A DNA stretch of 64,000 nt from Acinetobacter pecorum (GCF_014837015.1 NZ_JACSPT010000011.1:1-64000), one strand, 5' to 3'. Shown: positions 18,394 to 27,684, counted from the first letter of the stretch. Numbers and translations are program-made. Notes: generated by a model from the sequence alone, not told the origin.

Positions 18394-18549
18394 TTAATTC
18401 CATTGTTCTGCTAGACCCTGTAAGGAGTGAATCGCTTCAGCGACTGATTCCGCTTGCAGGGCATCATCTAATGCCACAATCAGGGCCTGTGATAATTGTA
18501 ATTGTTCAATCTTATGAATTGTTTCAATTTTTCGTTTCTGGTCAGCCAT
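18394..18549 (-). CDS. small unknown protein, 51 residues
   Basis: ATG at 18549 is preceded by AGGAG at a good distance; the frame reads MADQKRKIETIHKIEQLQLS and ends LQGLAEQWN. Composition is amphipathic and helical with alternating charged and Leu/Ile residues: probably one or two helices. No signal peptide or metal motif. I do not recognise a family. The start signal and coherent composition support a real gene. It lies between the RcnB-like gene and the 139-residue unknown on the same strand. Confidence 0.55.
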   Translation of the reverse strand: MADQKRKIETIHKIEQLQLSQALIVALDDALQAESVAEAIHSLQGLAEQWN

Positions 18550-18681
18550 GCTGTACTCCTGTCTGATCTATCTGGCGATATAAGAAGCATAGTTCATATA
18601 GATTTATTTGGAAAACCGTATAATTTTATAAAAATGATGTGAAAATTCGATTAATAAATTCTTTTTTTAAAAAAATCAGCT

Positions 18682-18709
18682 AAAAAAAGAGTACTTTTCA
18701 AAAGTACTC
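18682..18709 (-). terminator. terminator of the 139-residue unknown gene
   Basis: Stem GAGTACTTT / AAAGTACTC with TCA loop; on the minus strand it is followed by seven T. Stands 22 bases behind the gene at 18731. Confidence 0.85.
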
Positions 18710-18730
18710 TCTCTATAAACTGCTTGGCTT

Positions 18731-19150
18731 TTAATAAGCGTAGTTCAGGTCAGTATAATCCATTAGTGATTTATGTACATGTGCCTGGATAAAAGTACGT
18801 ACATCTTCAGCGGTCATGGCTTTGCCCTGATTGCTGATGACATGTTCGATTTCTGGTTGTCCTTCAATCTTAATGCGATAAACAAAATGCTTGGCCAGAC
18901 GATAACAATCGTCTAATTTTTCAATTCCGGTCACATAATAATAGGCATGTTCAAAATTCAGATCATGATGTGAAAATACAAACTGCTCGAACAGTTTGAG
19001 TTTCTGGGCATTTTCGAGTGCTTTGATGTCATCCACAATACTGGCTTCAAACTTGGTGTCATATTTTTCAGAAATAGGCTGTTGATCAATCAGCAGCGAG
19101 ACCATGCCATCGTCTAAATGGGTCACCGTAATATTGTTTAATTCAGTCAT
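18731..19150 (-). CDS. hypothetical protein, 139 residues
   Basis: Acidic, soluble-looking protein without signal peptide or membrane segment. Begins MTELNNITVTHLDDGMVSLL and has HAYYYVTGIEKLDDCYRL in the middle, then an alpha/beta-looking C-terminus (RIKIEGQPEIEHVISN). I recognise no family or catalytic motif. It has its own terminator and lies downstream of yciK with 150 bases between, so it is probably monocistronic. Coding is supported by frame coherence and codon use like the neighbours. Confidence 0.65.
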   Translation of the reverse strand: MTELNNITVTHLDDGMVSLLIDQQPISEKYDTKFEASIVDDIKALENAQKLKLFEQFVFSHHDLNFEHAYYYVTGIEKLDDCYRLAKHFVYRIKIEGQPEIEHVISNQGKAMTAEDVRTFIQAHVHKSLMDYTDLNYAY

Positions 19151-19305
19151 GATGCACTCTTGTTAAATGTAGTGAGGCTTAGTATGCGGGGATTTTAGTG
19201 AAATTCAATGCGATCCGGCGAGAGTCATTCCCGGTTTATGCGCCATATGCAGCCTGAAAGCATAGAAAAGGGAGCAATTGCTCCCTGAATAAAGTAAAAA
19301 GAAGG

Positions 19306-20052
19306 TTAATCCTGCGCATCAATACTTTGACCATTCATATGCAGGCTGTCATCGCCCATCAAATACAGATAAGCCGGCATAATAGAATCGGGAGTCGGTA
19401 AAACTTTTGGATCTTCATCCGGATAGGCCTTGGCGCGCATTGCAGTACGCGTCGCCCCAGGATTGATACAGTTATAACGGATATTGGGATGTACCTGCTC
19501 TTTGGCAAATAACTGGCTTACTGCTTCAATGGCAATTTTAGATACGGAATAAGCGCCCCAGCGTTCGCGGGCTTCACGGCCTACACCTGAACTGGCAAAT
19601 ACGACGGAAGCATGTTCAGATTTGGATAATAGCGGTAACAGCGCCTGGGTCATGACAAAAGGGGCACGCAGATTAACTGCCATCACATCATCCCAGACAT
19701 TGACCGGATAATCCGCCAGGGGAACCCGGTCACCCAAAATTCCGGCATTATGCAGAATTCCGTCCAGACGGCCAAACTGACGGTCTAGGGTATCGAGCAG
19801 AAGTTCATAATCCCGTTCCGAGGCGCTCGAGAGCTGTAACGGCAAGATGGCAGGTTGCGGTGCACCTAAACTTTCAATTTCATCATAGATGACTTCCAGT
19901 TTATTCAAGGTACGTCCATGCAGCACCACTGTTGCACCATGCAAGGCATAACTGATTGCTGCTGCACGCCCGATGCCATCGCCCGCACCCGTGATCAGGA
20001 TAATACGATCCTTGAGTAGATCGGGGCGAGGTTGATATTCTGAATATTTCAT
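19306..20052 (-). CDS. yciK: YciK-like short-chain dehydrogenase
   Basis: Classical SDR oxidoreductase, 248 residues. Seen: the Rossmann motif ITGAGDGIGRAAAI (TGxxxGIG), NAGILGD (NAG), and the active-site YSVSK (Tyr-x-x-x-Lys) preceded by the catalytic Ser in VVFASSGVGR. E. coli YciK is an SDR of uncertain substrate. Start has a perfect AGGAGGT upstream. Third gene of ubiG-mupP-yciK, the same order as in Pseudomonas, 39 bases after mupP. Confidence 0.88.
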   Translation of the reverse strand: MKYSEYQPRPDLLKDRIILITGAGDGIGRAAAISYALHGATVVLHGRTLNKLEVIYDEIESLGAPQPAILPLQLSSASERDYELLLDTLDRQFGRLDGILHNAGILGDRVPLADYPVNVWDDVMAVNLRAPFVMTQALLPLLSKSEHASVVFASSGVGREARERWGAYSVSKIAIEAVSQLFAKEQVHPNIRYNCINPGATRTAMRAKAYPDEDPKVLPTPDSIMPAYLYLMGDDSLHMNGQSIDAQD

Positions 20053-20091
20053 TATCTACCTCCTTATTTCTTATTGTTTGGTTTTAAGCTT

Positions 20092-20781
20092 TCAAGATAC
20101 CGCAGTCTGCCGTTGCACGAGCAGTTTCTGAATCAGCCGCTGTAATTCTGCAACTGTATCCACTATATAGTCGGCTTGCCAGGCTGTTAAGTCATCTTTG
20201 TATTGCAGTGGTAAATAACCATAAGCTGCCAGAATGGTGGTCATCTTGGCATGACGCCCTGCATCAATATCACGCGGATGATCACCGACATAGATACAGT
20301 CTTCTGCAGCAAGCTCGAGCTGTTTGGCTGCCAGATACATCGGTTCAGGATCAGGCTTGGTGCGGATGACATCTTCCGGGCAAACCAGTACCGCACAGCG
20401 TTCAGTTAAATTCAGTGCTTTCAGTAAAGCCTCACTGAGCCAGCGCGGTTTATTGGTGACGATGCCCCACGGAATATCTTGTGCTTCCAGCTGTTCCAGC
20501 AAGGGATACATACCATCAAACAGATCGGTATCGACCGCAATATCGGCACCGTACATATCCAGAAAACGCTGACGATGGGCTAAAAATACCGGATCTTCCA
20601 GTTGCAGTTCCGGATAGACCAGTTTCACCATGGCGCGTGCACCTTCTGAAACCTGGGTACGGATCAGCTCGGGTGCAACCAGTGCGCGGCCTTCTTCACG
20701 GCACATCTGCTGGATAATCCGGACAAAATCGGCCGCAGTATCAATGAGGGTACCATCGAGATCAAATAAAACTGCTTTCAT
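20092..20781 (-). CDS. mupP: N-acetylmuramic acid 6-phosphate phosphatase (HAD family)
   Basis: HAD-superfamily phosphatase of the Gph-like type: motif [12 protein letters not shown] (nucleophile and acid Asp), motif II VTNKPRW, motif [16 protein letters not shown] and [12 protein letters not shown]. About 229 residues. The position between ubiG and yciK is that of MupP in Pseudomonas putida, which removes phosphate from MurNAc-6-P in cell-wall recycling ahead of AmgK and MurU. The alternative is phosphoglycolate phosphatase; the neighbourhood favours MupP. Its ATG overlaps the ubiG stop (ATGA). Confidence 0.82.
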   Translation of the reverse strand: MKAVLFDLDGTLIDTAADFVRIIQQMCREEGRALVAPELIRTQVSEGARAMVKLVYPELQLEDPVFLAHRQRFLDMYGADIAVDTDLFDGMYPLLEQLEAQDIPWGIVTNKPRWLSEALLKALNLTERCAVLVCPEDVIRTKPDPEPMYLAAKQLELAAEDCIYVGDHPRDIDAGRHAKMTTILAAYGYLPLQYKDDLTAWQADYIVDTVAELQRLIQKLLVQRQTAVS

Positions 20782-21506
20782 TCTGTGGGCTCTGCTGCAT
20801 TCTCTTTCACGGTATAGACCATATAATTTACATCTACATTCGCTGCCAGCCAATAATGCTTGGTCAATGGATTATAGTGCAGGCCGGTCATATCTTTGAG
20901 TTTTAAACCGGCATTACGAATATCATGCGCCAGTTCGGACGGCTTGATAAATTTGCTGTAATCGTGGGTGCCTTTGGCCAACATCCGCAACACATATTCT
21001 GCCCCGATAATGGCAAATAAATAGGACTTCGGATTACGGTTAATGGTCGAGAAAAACACATGACCGCCTGGCTTGACCAGCTTGTAACAGGCCTGAATAA
21101 TCGATGCTGGATCTGGCACATGTTCCAGCATTTCCATGCAGGTCACGATGTCATATTGACCAGCCTGTTCGTCTGCCAGTTGCTCGACCGGCACCTGTCG
21201 GTATTCGATATTGCTGACACCTTCTTGTTCGGCATGGATGCGTGCCACATTCAGAGGCGCTGCGCCCATATCAATCCCGAGTACATCAGCACCCCGACGT
21301 GCCATGCTTTCGGCCAGAATCCCGCCACCACAGCCGACATCCAGCACTTTTTTACCATTCAGACCACCGGCATGTTCATCAATCCAGTTTAAACGTAGTG
21401 GATTAATCATGTGCAAGGGGCGGAACTCGGAATGCTGATCCCACCATATAGCTGCAAATGCTTCAAATTTGGCAATTTCTTGTGGATCAACATTCAATTG
21501 CGACAT
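20778..21506 (-). CDS. ubiG: ubiquinone biosynthesis O-methyltransferase
   Basis: SAM-dependent methyltransferase for both O-methylation steps of ubiquinone. 242 residues. Seen: ALRL-type N-terminus replaced here by [19 protein letters not shown] and PLRLNWID, then motif [17 protein letters not shown], post-motif GADVLGIDM, and [15 protein letters not shown]. Start at 21506 has GAGGTGA upstream; a GTG three codons earlier is the alternative. Overlaps mupP by 4 bases, so the genes are translationally coupled. First gene of ubiG-mupP-yciK. Confidence 0.95.
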   Translation of the reverse strand: MSQLNVDPQEIAKFEAFAAIWWDQHSEFRPLHMINPLRLNWIDEHAGGLNGKKVLDVGCGGGILAESMARRGADVLGIDMGAAPLNVARIHAEQEGVSNIEYRQVPVEQLADEQAGQYDIVTCMEMLEHVPDPASIIQACYKLVKPGGHVFFSTINRNPKSYLFAIIGAEYVLRMLAKGTHDYSKFIKPSELAHDIRNAGLKLKDMTGLHYNPLTKHYWLAANVDVNYMVYTVKENAAEPTE

Positions 21507-21734
21507 TGGTGTCACCTCAATCAGTCATGATTAGCTAAAAATATGTACGTGCCGAAAGGCCAGGGAAACTGATGTAAAACCTTGAAAATCAGTTCGATGG
21601 TTTAGTGTAGCGATTCTGGCAGAAAAAGCGATAAAAGCAGCAAAAAAGTTCACAGAATGAAAACGAAACCGGCATAATTGATTTATATTGAACACATAAA
21701 CTTAAGCATAATGATTTAGAGGACGATAATCCGA

Positions 21735-22349
21735 ATGAAAAAATTCCTTTTAGGCGCTGTTGCCGCATCTGTTTTGGCCGTTTCAGGCAATGCTATGGCC
21801 AATTTTGTGGCAGGTCAGGACTATCAGGTGGTTGCAAAACCAGTCAAAGTCGAAAAACCAGGCAAAATTGAAGTGCGTGAATTCTTCTGGTACGGCTGTG
21901 GTCACTGTTTCTCGCTTGAACCACATATGCAGAGCTGGTTAAAGAAATTACCAAAAGATGTACGTTTTGTACGTACACCGGCTGCGATGAACCCACTTTG
22001 GGAACAGGCAGCGCGAGCTTATTATGTATCTGAAGCATTGGGGGTGCGTCAAAAAGCACATTTACAGCTATTCCATGATATTCATGACAAACAGCGTCCA
22101 ATTTTAGAACAGGCACAGCTGGCCAAGTTCTATACCCGCTATGGTATTCCTGAAGCGAAATTTAACAGCACCTATAAATCTTTTCCGATCACTTCAAAAA
22201 TTGCCCAAGCCAAAAATCTGGCTGCCCAATATCAGTTAAGTGGTGTTCCGGCAGTCACCGTGAATGGTAAATATATTGTGCAGGGGGATGGTGCCAAAGT
22301 CATTCAGGTCGTGAATTATCTGGTTGAAAAAGAGCGTAAGGCCAAATAA
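21735..22349 (+). CDS. dsbA: thiol:disulfide interchange protein DsbA
   Basis: Periplasmic disulfide oxidase. 204 residues, signal peptide (MKKFLLGAVAASVLAVSGNA, cleavage near AMA-NFV), thioredoxin fold with active site FFWYGCGHC (~52-60) and the cis-proline loop SGVPAVTVNGKY (~175). The dipeptide between the cysteines is Gly-His rather than the Pro-His of E. coli DsbA. Partner dsbB is elsewhere in this window (58998). Divergent from ubiG across 230 bases; followed by an intrinsic terminator. Confidence 0.94.
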   Translation: MKKFLLGAVAASVLAVSGNAMANFVAGQDYQVVAKPVKVEKPGKIEVREFFWYGCGHCFSLEPHMQSWLKKLPKDVRFVRTPAAMNPLWEQAARAYYVSEALGVRQKAHLQLFHDIHDKQRPILEQAQLAKFYTRYGIPEAKFNSTYKSFPITSKIAQAKNLAAQYQLSGVPAVTVNGKYIVQGDGAKVIQVVNYLVEKERKAK

Positions 22350-22369
22350 TGTTAAACTGAAGACCAGCC

Positions 22370-22398
22370 AAAAACCTGCATCTTATACGGGTTTTTTT
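22370..22398 (+). terminator. dsbA terminator
   Basis: Stem AAAAACCTG / CGGGTTTTT (one T-G pair) with a short loop and a run of seven T. Ends 21-49 bases after the dsbA stop and abuts the convergent regulator gene. Confidence 0.75.
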
Positions 22399-22400
22399 GT

Positions 22401-23093
22401 TTAGGTCGGGGGAGTGACCATTGCATGGGTTAGGGGAACTGCTGTTTCGGCAGGACTCCGATACCAGTGCAAAACGCCACGCAGCAAGAGCTGCATCTGT
22501 AGCACGCTTTGGCTTTTAAAGACATTGGATTGGACTTGGCGCAGCTCGGGATCAGCCTGCTGCTGCAGATGAATCCAGCCCATGGCCCAGTTCAGGGACA
22601 GCTCAATCAGCATTTGTGCCAGAGCCTGCAAGTCCTGTGGGGTCTGGATATGCCGGGTGGTTTGCATCTTGGCCAGTTCATGCATGACATCTTCGGCCAG
22701 AAAATGAATTTCCCGTTCAATTCCGGTACGTAACACATCCGAGCCGCCCCAGCGTTCTGCCACAAAAAAAATCCAGGATTCAGGATGGTATCCGACGGCC
22801 TGAAAAAACAGTTCTAGCCCGGTTCGGGTCCGGGTATTTGGCTGATACAGATAAGCCTGTCCCAATTGATGAAGTACCCCTTTGATGTGCATCGCCACCT
22901 GATCCAGCAATTCCAGACCGAGCTGGTCCATATCCTGAAAATGCCGATAAAACGCCGCGGGTACCAGTCCAACAGCATGTGCGACTTCCCGCAAACTGAT
23001 CGTGCTGAAAGCGCGTCCCTGACTGCTCAAGGCCAGAGTCGCATCAAGTAGTGCCTGATGACTTTGCTGCTTGCGATCTTCACGTAAGGACAT
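22401..23093 (-). CDS. TetR-family regulator, FabR-like
   Basis: N-terminal HTH with LLDATLALSSQGRAFSTISL, LREVAHAVGLVPAAFYRHF and MDQLGLELLDQ, which matches E. coli FabR (repressor of unsaturated fatty-acid genes) as I recall it; the end LRGVLHWYRS also fits. About 230 residues. FabR homologues respond to acyl-CoA or acyl-ACP balance. No fab or des gene is adjacent, so a trans-acting role is inferred. The ATG at 23093 has AGGA upstream; a GTG six codons earlier is the alternative. Its last bases abut the dsbA terminator. Confidence 0.75.
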   Translation of the reverse strand: MSLREDRKQQSHQALLDATLALSSQGRAFSTISLREVAHAVGLVPAAFYRHFQDMDQLGLELLDQVAMHIKGVLHQLGQAYLYQPNTRTRTGLELFFQAVGYHPESWIFFVAERWGGSDVLRTGIEREIHFLAEDVMHELAKMQTTRHIQTPQDLQALAQMLIELSLNWAMGWIHLQQQADPELRQVQSNVFKSQSVLQMQLLLRGVLHWYRSPAETAVPLTHAMVTPPT

Positions 23094-23258
23094 AAATCGG
23101 TTTCCTGCCACTGGCTTCCCTTATGGGGTGTTTTAGTCTAGCAAAAATCAAGTCAAATCGTAGCGTCACAGGTCGGCAGAATTTTGATATTTCTTCGCGC
23201 TCTGATGCACTGATTTTGTAAATGAATGCCCCGCTTGCCTAATCTTGGTCAAGGCTTC

Positions 23259-23267
23259 TGCTATACT
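23259..23267 (+). promoter_or_regulatory. likely rph promoter, extended -10
   Basis: TGC-TATACT is an extended -10 element, 36 bases upstream of the rph start. No good -35 at 17 bases; a TTGCCT is 21 bases upstream. Fits an extended -10 promoter. Confidence 0.45.
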
Positions 23268-23303
23268 GGGCCGCAATTATTTTGAACCCCTACAGGACTT
23301 ATT

Positions 23304-24020
23304 ATGCGTATCGACCAACGAGCATTAGATCAATTACGTGAAGTGAAAATTACCCGTAACTATACACGTTATGCGGAAGGCTCTGTATTGGTTGAATTTG
23401 GTCATACCAAAGTACTCTGTACTGCCAGTGTAGACAGTTCTGTACCGCGTTTCCTGAAAGGTCAGGGCCAAGGCTGGGTGACTGCTGAATATGGCATGTT
23501 GCCACGTTCAACTCATACCCGTAGCGATCGTGAAGCGGCACGTGGCAAACAGAGTGGCCGTACCCAGGAAATTCAGCGCCTGATTGGTCGTAGCCTGCGC
23601 TCAATGGTTGATCTGAAAAAGCTGGGTGAAAATACCATTACCATCGACTGTGACGTGATTCAGGCTGATGGCGGTACCCGTACTGCAGCGATTACCGGTG
23701 CTGCAGTGGCTTTGGTCGATGCTATGAACGTATTGCTGGAAAGAAAGAAAATCAAACATGATCCATTAAAAGGTTTGGTGGCTGCGGTTTCTGTGGGTAT
23801 TTTCAAAGATGAAGTATTACTGGATCTTTGCTATGAAGAAGATTCAAACTGTCAAACGGACTTGAATGTGGTGATGACGCAGGCAGGTGAATTTATTGAA
23901 ATTCAAGGCACTGCAGAAGACAAACCATTTACCCGTGCCCAATCGGATGCCATGCTGGAAATGGCCGAGAAAGGGATTCAGGAATTGGTGAAAAAACAGC
24001 AAGAAGCTTTAGGCTGGTAA
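23304..24020 (+). CDS. rph: ribonuclease PH
   Basis: Phosphorolytic 3'-5' exoribonuclease that trims tRNA 3' ends. 238 residues, full length. Seen: [90 protein letters not shown] and [20 protein letters not shown]. Unlike the frameshifted rph of E. coli K-12 it is intact. Monocistronic, with an extended -10 promoter upstream and a strong terminator downstream. Confidence 0.97.
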   Translation: MRIDQRALDQLREVKITRNYTRYAEGSVLVEFGHTKVLCTASVDSSVPRFLKGQGQGWVTAEYGMLPRSTHTRSDREAARGKQSGRTQEIQRLIGRSLRSMVDLKKLGENTITIDCDVIQADGGTRTAAITGAAVALVDAMNVLLERKKIKHDPLKGLVAAVSVGIFKDEVLLDLCYEEDSNCQTDLNVVMTQAGEFIEIQGTAEDKPFTRAQSDAMLEMAEKGIQELVKKQQEALGW

Positions 24021-24032
24021 TTCATTAAAGCT

Positions 24033-24063
24033 AAAAAAACGCATCTAAAAGATGCGTTTTTTT
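24033..24063 (+). terminator. rph terminator
   Basis: Stem ACGCATC / GATGCGT with a TAAAA loop, A-run before and seven T after. Strong intrinsic terminator 13 bases behind rph. Confidence 0.9.
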
Positions 24064-24165
24064 ATGCCTCAACATTAGCTCACAAAAATTGAACAGGACC
24101 TGTCTACTGTAGCGCTCGGTTTCAGGAGATGATTTTAAATCTACTAACTCGTAGAGGATTGAGAT

Positions 24166-24300
24166 ATGAAAATATGGTTCATCGCACTGTCAGTGTGTAC
24201 AGTTCTGGGTCTGGCTGCCTGTGATAATAATAAGTCCAAGTCCCATGATGCAAATCAGGATAGTACTTCTACACCAGCAGGACAAAATAACAATAAGTGA
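24166..24300 (+). CDS. small lipoprotein, 44 residues
   Basis: ATG at 24166 with GAGGATTGAG upstream. The frame reads MKIWFIALSVCTVLGLAACD: a complete lipoprotein signal with lipobox LAAC, followed by a hydrophilic tail of Asn, Lys, Ser, Asp, Thr and Gln that ends in GQNNNK. Mature peptide about 25 residues. Small tethered lipoproteins of this type are common in Acinetobacter; I do not recognise this one. The start site and lipobox support a real gene although it is short. Confidence 0.65.
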   Translation: MKIWFIALSVCTVLGLAACDNNKSKSHDANQDSTSTPAGQNNNK

Positions 24301-24370
24301 TGAAAATCCGACATCACTTCATCCTCAATATATTTTTTGTACAAAATATGCGCAAAAAATTTTAAAAAAT

Positions 24371-24392
24371 AAAAAAAGGGTGCTTCGCACCC
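24371..24392 (-). terminator. nadC terminator
   Basis: Stem GGGTGC / GCACCC with TTC loop; on the minus strand followed by seven T. About 22 bases behind nadC. Confidence 0.85.
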
Positions 24393-24413
24393 TTCTCCTA
24401 TTGCGTATCAAAT

Positions 24414-25265
24414 TTAAGCTTCAGCATTAAAACGCATCGATAGATCAATGGCTTTGACATCTTTGGTTAGCACGCCCATGGAAATATAATCAACGCCGGT
24501 ACTGGCAACCTCACGTAAATTCTCAATAGTAATATTCCCTGAAGCTTCTAGCTTACAGCGGCCGGCTACATGTTGTACCGCATCAATCATTTGTTGCTGA
24601 CTGAAGTTATCCAGCATCACGATATCGGCATGGGCTTCCAGCGCCTGATTCAGCTCATCCCAGGTTTCGACTTCAACTTCGACCGGTTTGCCCGGCGCAA
24701 TCTGATGAGCCTTGGCAATTGCCTGTGCAATACCACCCGCTGCCATAATATGATTTTCTTTAATTAGAAAGGCGTCAAACAGACCCAAACGGTGATTCTG
24801 ACCACCGCCAATGGCCACGGCATATTTTTGTGCAATACGCAGACCCGGAAGTGTTTTGCGCGTATCTAACAGCTTGGTATTTAGACCTTGCAACTGTTTG
24901 ACATAGTGGGCTGTTTTAGTGGCAACGGCCGATAGTGTCTGGACAAAGTTTAGGGCAGGGCGCTCCACGGTCAATAAACTACGCGCAGATCCCGCCAGTT
25001 TTAAAAATGCTTCGTTGGCCTGAACATGATCGCCATCATTTTTCAGCCAGATCACTTCAACACTCGGATCGTAGGCCTGAATCAAGGCATTGACCCAAGG
25101 CTGACCGGCCAAAACCATGTTTTCACGGCTAATGATGGTGGCAGTGGCCTGTTCGTCTTCAGGGGTCAGCAGGGCGGTAATATCGCCTTCACCAATATCT
25201 TCTGAAAGTGCCTGTTGGATGTTGATTTGAATCGACTGGTCTAGCAAAGCTTGAGATATGCTCAT
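24414..25265 (-). CDS. nadC: nicotinate-nucleotide pyrophosphorylase (quinolinate phosphoribosyltransferase)
   Basis: Converts quinolinate and PRPP to nicotinate mononucleotide, the join of de novo NAD synthesis. 283 residues. Seen: ALSEDIGEGDITALL, ERPALNFVQTLSAVATKTAH, LLDTRKTLPGLRIAQKYAVA, GGGQNHRLGLFDAFLIKENH, VEVETWDELNQAL and EASGNITIENLREVASTGVD, all canonical. Divergent from ampD. Other NAD genes in the window are pncA (39198) and pncB (48100), not linked. Confidence 0.96.
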   Translation of the reverse strand: MSISQALLDQSIQINIQQALSEDIGEGDITALLTPEDEQATATIISRENMVLAGQPWVNALIQAYDPSVEVIWLKNDGDHVQANEAFLKLAGSARSLLTVERPALNFVQTLSAVATKTAHYVKQLQGLNTKLLDTRKTLPGLRIAQKYAVAIGGGQNHRLGLFDAFLIKENHIMAAGGIAQAIAKAHQIAPGKPVEVEVETWDELNQALEAHADIVMLDNFSQQQMIDAVQHVAGRCKLEASGNITIENLREVASTGVDYISMGVLTKDVKAIDLSMRFNAEA

Positions 25266-25447
25266 GTCTACTTCCGTATCTTTTTAAGCCGTAAAAATTG
25301 CGCCTTATCTTAGCACCGTTACATAAAAGATGAGCGATTTTTCATCCAGTTTGCCGGGATGAATTGAGATTTGTCCTTGAAAGTTTTAGCATGAAGCCGG
25401 CTGCAATGCTGATCTTGCAGATTTTATTTTTTGGGGAGAACGGTTCT

Positions 25448-26038
25448 ATGCAACAGGCAGCTGAGTTTCAGGTTAGGGACGGGCAACTAATCGGTGTACG
25501 TCAAATCCCATCTCCCAATTTTAATCAGCGGCCAGTACAAACTGAAATCCAATTGCTGGTGATTCACAATATCAGCCTGCCTCCTTCCCAGTTTGGCGGC
25601 GGTTATATTGAACAGTTTTTTCAGAATCAGCTGGACTGGTCCGTACATCCTTATTTTCAGACAATTGAAGGGATGCAGGTTTCAACTCATCTGCTGATTT
25701 TAAGAACGGGAGAGGTGCTGCAATTCGTCAATTTTAATGACCGTGCCTGGCATGCAGGCCGCTCGACCTATTTGGGCAAAAAAGAATGTAATGATTATTC
25801 GATCGGGATCGAGCTGGAAGGCAGTGATGATTTGCCTTTTGCAACCGCACAGTATGAAGCCCTAGTCAAAGTGACTGCCTGTTTGCAAGATTATTATCCT
25901 AAAATCCAGCAGCATATTGCCGGACATTCAGATATTGCACCGGGCCGCAAGACTGATCCGGGGCCGTATTTTAACTGGGCTGATTTTCGTACACAGTTAC
26001 AGCATTATAAAAACACTTCAAACTCGCTTGCGGGATGA
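25448..26038 (+). CDS. ampD: 1,6-anhydro-N-acetylmuramyl-L-alanine amidase AmpD
   Basis: Cytoplasmic zinc amidase that cuts anhydroMurNAc-peptides in wall recycling and so controls AmpC induction. About 196 residues. Seen: LLVIHNISLPPSQFGGG (first zinc His), STHLLILRTGEVLQFVNFND, RAWHAGRSTYLGKKECNDYS, IGIELEGSDD and GHSDIAPGRKTDPGPYFNW (second His and Asp). I chose ATG 25448: upstream in-frame starts would add a hydrophobic extension not found in AmpD. Followed 69 bases later by murJ. With mupP in the window it completes part of the recycling route. Confidence 0.92.
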   Translation: MQQAAEFQVRDGQLIGVRQIPSPNFNQRPVQTEIQLLVIHNISLPPSQFGGGYIEQFFQNQLDWSVHPYFQTIEGMQVSTHLLILRTGEVLQFVNFNDRAWHAGRSTYLGKKECNDYSIGIELEGSDDLPFATAQYEALVKVTACLQDYYPKIQQHIAGHSDIAPGRKTDPGPYFNWADFRTQLQHYKNTSNSLAG

Positions 26039-26107
26039 AATTAAGCAATGAACTTCTGACAAAAGTTTCATTACAATAGCCACAAATTTATACATTAGGT
26101 GAAGAGG

Positions 26108-27649
26108 ATGGCGCTTTGGCGTTCGACCGTCATTGTCAGTGCGATGACCATGTTGTCACGCGTACTGGGATTGGTTCGAGATATTGTTTTACTGAATGTC
26201 TTTGGTGCTGGTAAAGACTTCGATACTTTCGTAGTTGCATTTCGTATTCCAAACTTTTTCAGGCGATTATTTGCCGAAGGCGCATTTTCACAGGCTTTTA
26301 TTCCGGTACTGACCGAATACAAAACCAGTCGTACTCATCTCGAAGTCCAGATTCTGATCAGTCGGGTATTCGGCTGTCTGGCGACAGTGATGACAGCGCT
26401 GACCATGGTCGCGATGATTGCTGCACCATTGATCATGTATATCTATGCGCCGGGTTTCCATAGCGATCCTGAAAAATTCGCCCTGGCAACGGACATGTTT
26501 CGCCTGACCATTCCTTATTTGCTGTTCATGTCGCTGACTGCCTTTGCCAGCAGTATCCTGAACAGTTATGGCTCTTTTAGCACACCGGCATTTGCACCGG
26601 TCTTGTTAAATGTTGCCATGATTGCCGGAGCAGTCTGGCTTACGCCTTATATGGCAGAGCCCATTATGGCACTGGGCTGGTCAGTTATTATTGCCGGTAT
26701 TTTACAGCTGGCGATCCAGATTCCTGAATTGTGGCGTAAAAAGCTGCTGATTCCTCCAAAAATTGACTTCAAACATGAAGGTGTTGATCGCATCATGAAG
26801 TTGATGCTGCCGGCACTATTTGGGGTATCGGTCACGCAAATTAATCTATTGTTAAATACCATCTGGGCTTCGTTCATGCAGGATGGTTCGGTGTCCTGGC
26901 TGTACAGTGCCGAGCGTATGACCGAATTGCCGCTTGGCCTGATCGGTGTTGCGATTGGAACTGTAATTCTGCCATCATTATCTGCGCGGCATACCGAGCA
27001 GAATCCGGAAAAATTTCGTGGCATGATGGACTGGGCTGCCAAAGTGATTGTGATGGCAGGTCTTCCTGCCAGCATTGCATTATTTATGCTCTCGACACCG
27101 ATCATTCAGGCCCTGTTTGAACGTGGCCAGTTCACCTTTGAAGATACTCAAATGACGGCTCTGGCATTAAAATGTATGAGTGGTGGTGTGATCGCCTTTA
27201 TGCTGATTAAAGTCTTTGCGCCCGGTTTTTATGCAAGACAGGATACCAGAACACCAGTACGTATCGGCTTGATAGCCGTGGCAGCCAATGCGATTCTGAA
27301 CGTGATTTTTATCGGTTTCTTCAAGCTAATTCATTGGGAAGCAGAGCATATGGCGCTTGCACTGGCATCAACGGGTTCAGCCATGGTCAATGCCGGTTTA
27401 CTCTATTATTATCTGCATAAACGTCATATTTTCCGTTTTGGCTCCCATTGGAAAAAAATCTTCCTGCAGTTTATGTTTGCCAATACCATCATGATTGCCG
27501 CTTTAGCCTATGGCCTGAGCTGGTATAACGCAGATGTATCGCAATGGATGCGTGTTTTAGAAGTGGTGATCTTATGTGTTGTCGGTGTGGCAGCTTATCT
27601 TGCAGCCTTACTGGTAGCGGGATTTAGGCCTCGTCATCTAAAACCTTAA
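26108..27649 (+). CDS. murJ: lipid II flippase MurJ
   Basis: MOP-superfamily membrane transporter that flips lipid II across the inner membrane. About 513 residues with 14 predicted helices. Seen: the N-terminal signature SAMTMLSRVLGLVRDIVLL, GKDFDTFVVAFRIPNFFRRL (the conserved Arg-rich lobe), FAEGAFSQAFIPVL and APGFYARQDTRTPVR in the second half. The ATG at 26108 is chosen although a GTG at 26099 is possible; AGGTGA lies just upstream. Downstream of ampD, then a bidirectional terminator. Confidence 0.95.
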   Translation: MALWRSTVIVSAMTMLSRVLGLVRDIVLLNVFGAGKDFDTFVVAFRIPNFFRRLFAEGAFSQAFIPVLTEYKTSRTHLEVQILISRVFGCLATVMTALTMVAMIAAPLIMYIYAPGFHSDPEKFALATDMFRLTIPYLLFMSLTAFASSILNSYGSFSTPAFAPVLLNVAMIAGAVWLTPYMAEPIMALGWSVIIAGILQLAIQIPELWRKKLLIPPKIDFKHEGVDRIMKLMLPALFGVSVTQINLLLNTIWASFMQDGSVSWLYSAERMTELPLGLIGVAIGTVILPSLSARHTEQNPEKFRGMMDWAAKVIVMAGLPASIALFMLSTPIIQALFERGQFTFEDTQMTALALKCMSGGVIAFMLIKVFAPGFYARQDTRTPVRIGLIAVAANAILNVIFIGFFKLIHWEAEHMALALASTGSAMVNAGLLYYYLHKRHIFRFGSHWKKIFLQFMFANTIMIAALAYGLSWYNADVSQWMRVLEVVILCVVGVAAYLAALLVAGFRPRHLKP

Positions 27650-27684
27650 GCTTAAAACCGAGCTGGTATAAATTAATAGAGCCA

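Noticed and set aside
24221..24430. Open frame of 69 codons overlapping the small lipoprotein gene.
   Set aside because: It reads through the lipoprotein frame and a terminator, and the composition is that of AT-rich noncoding DNA.
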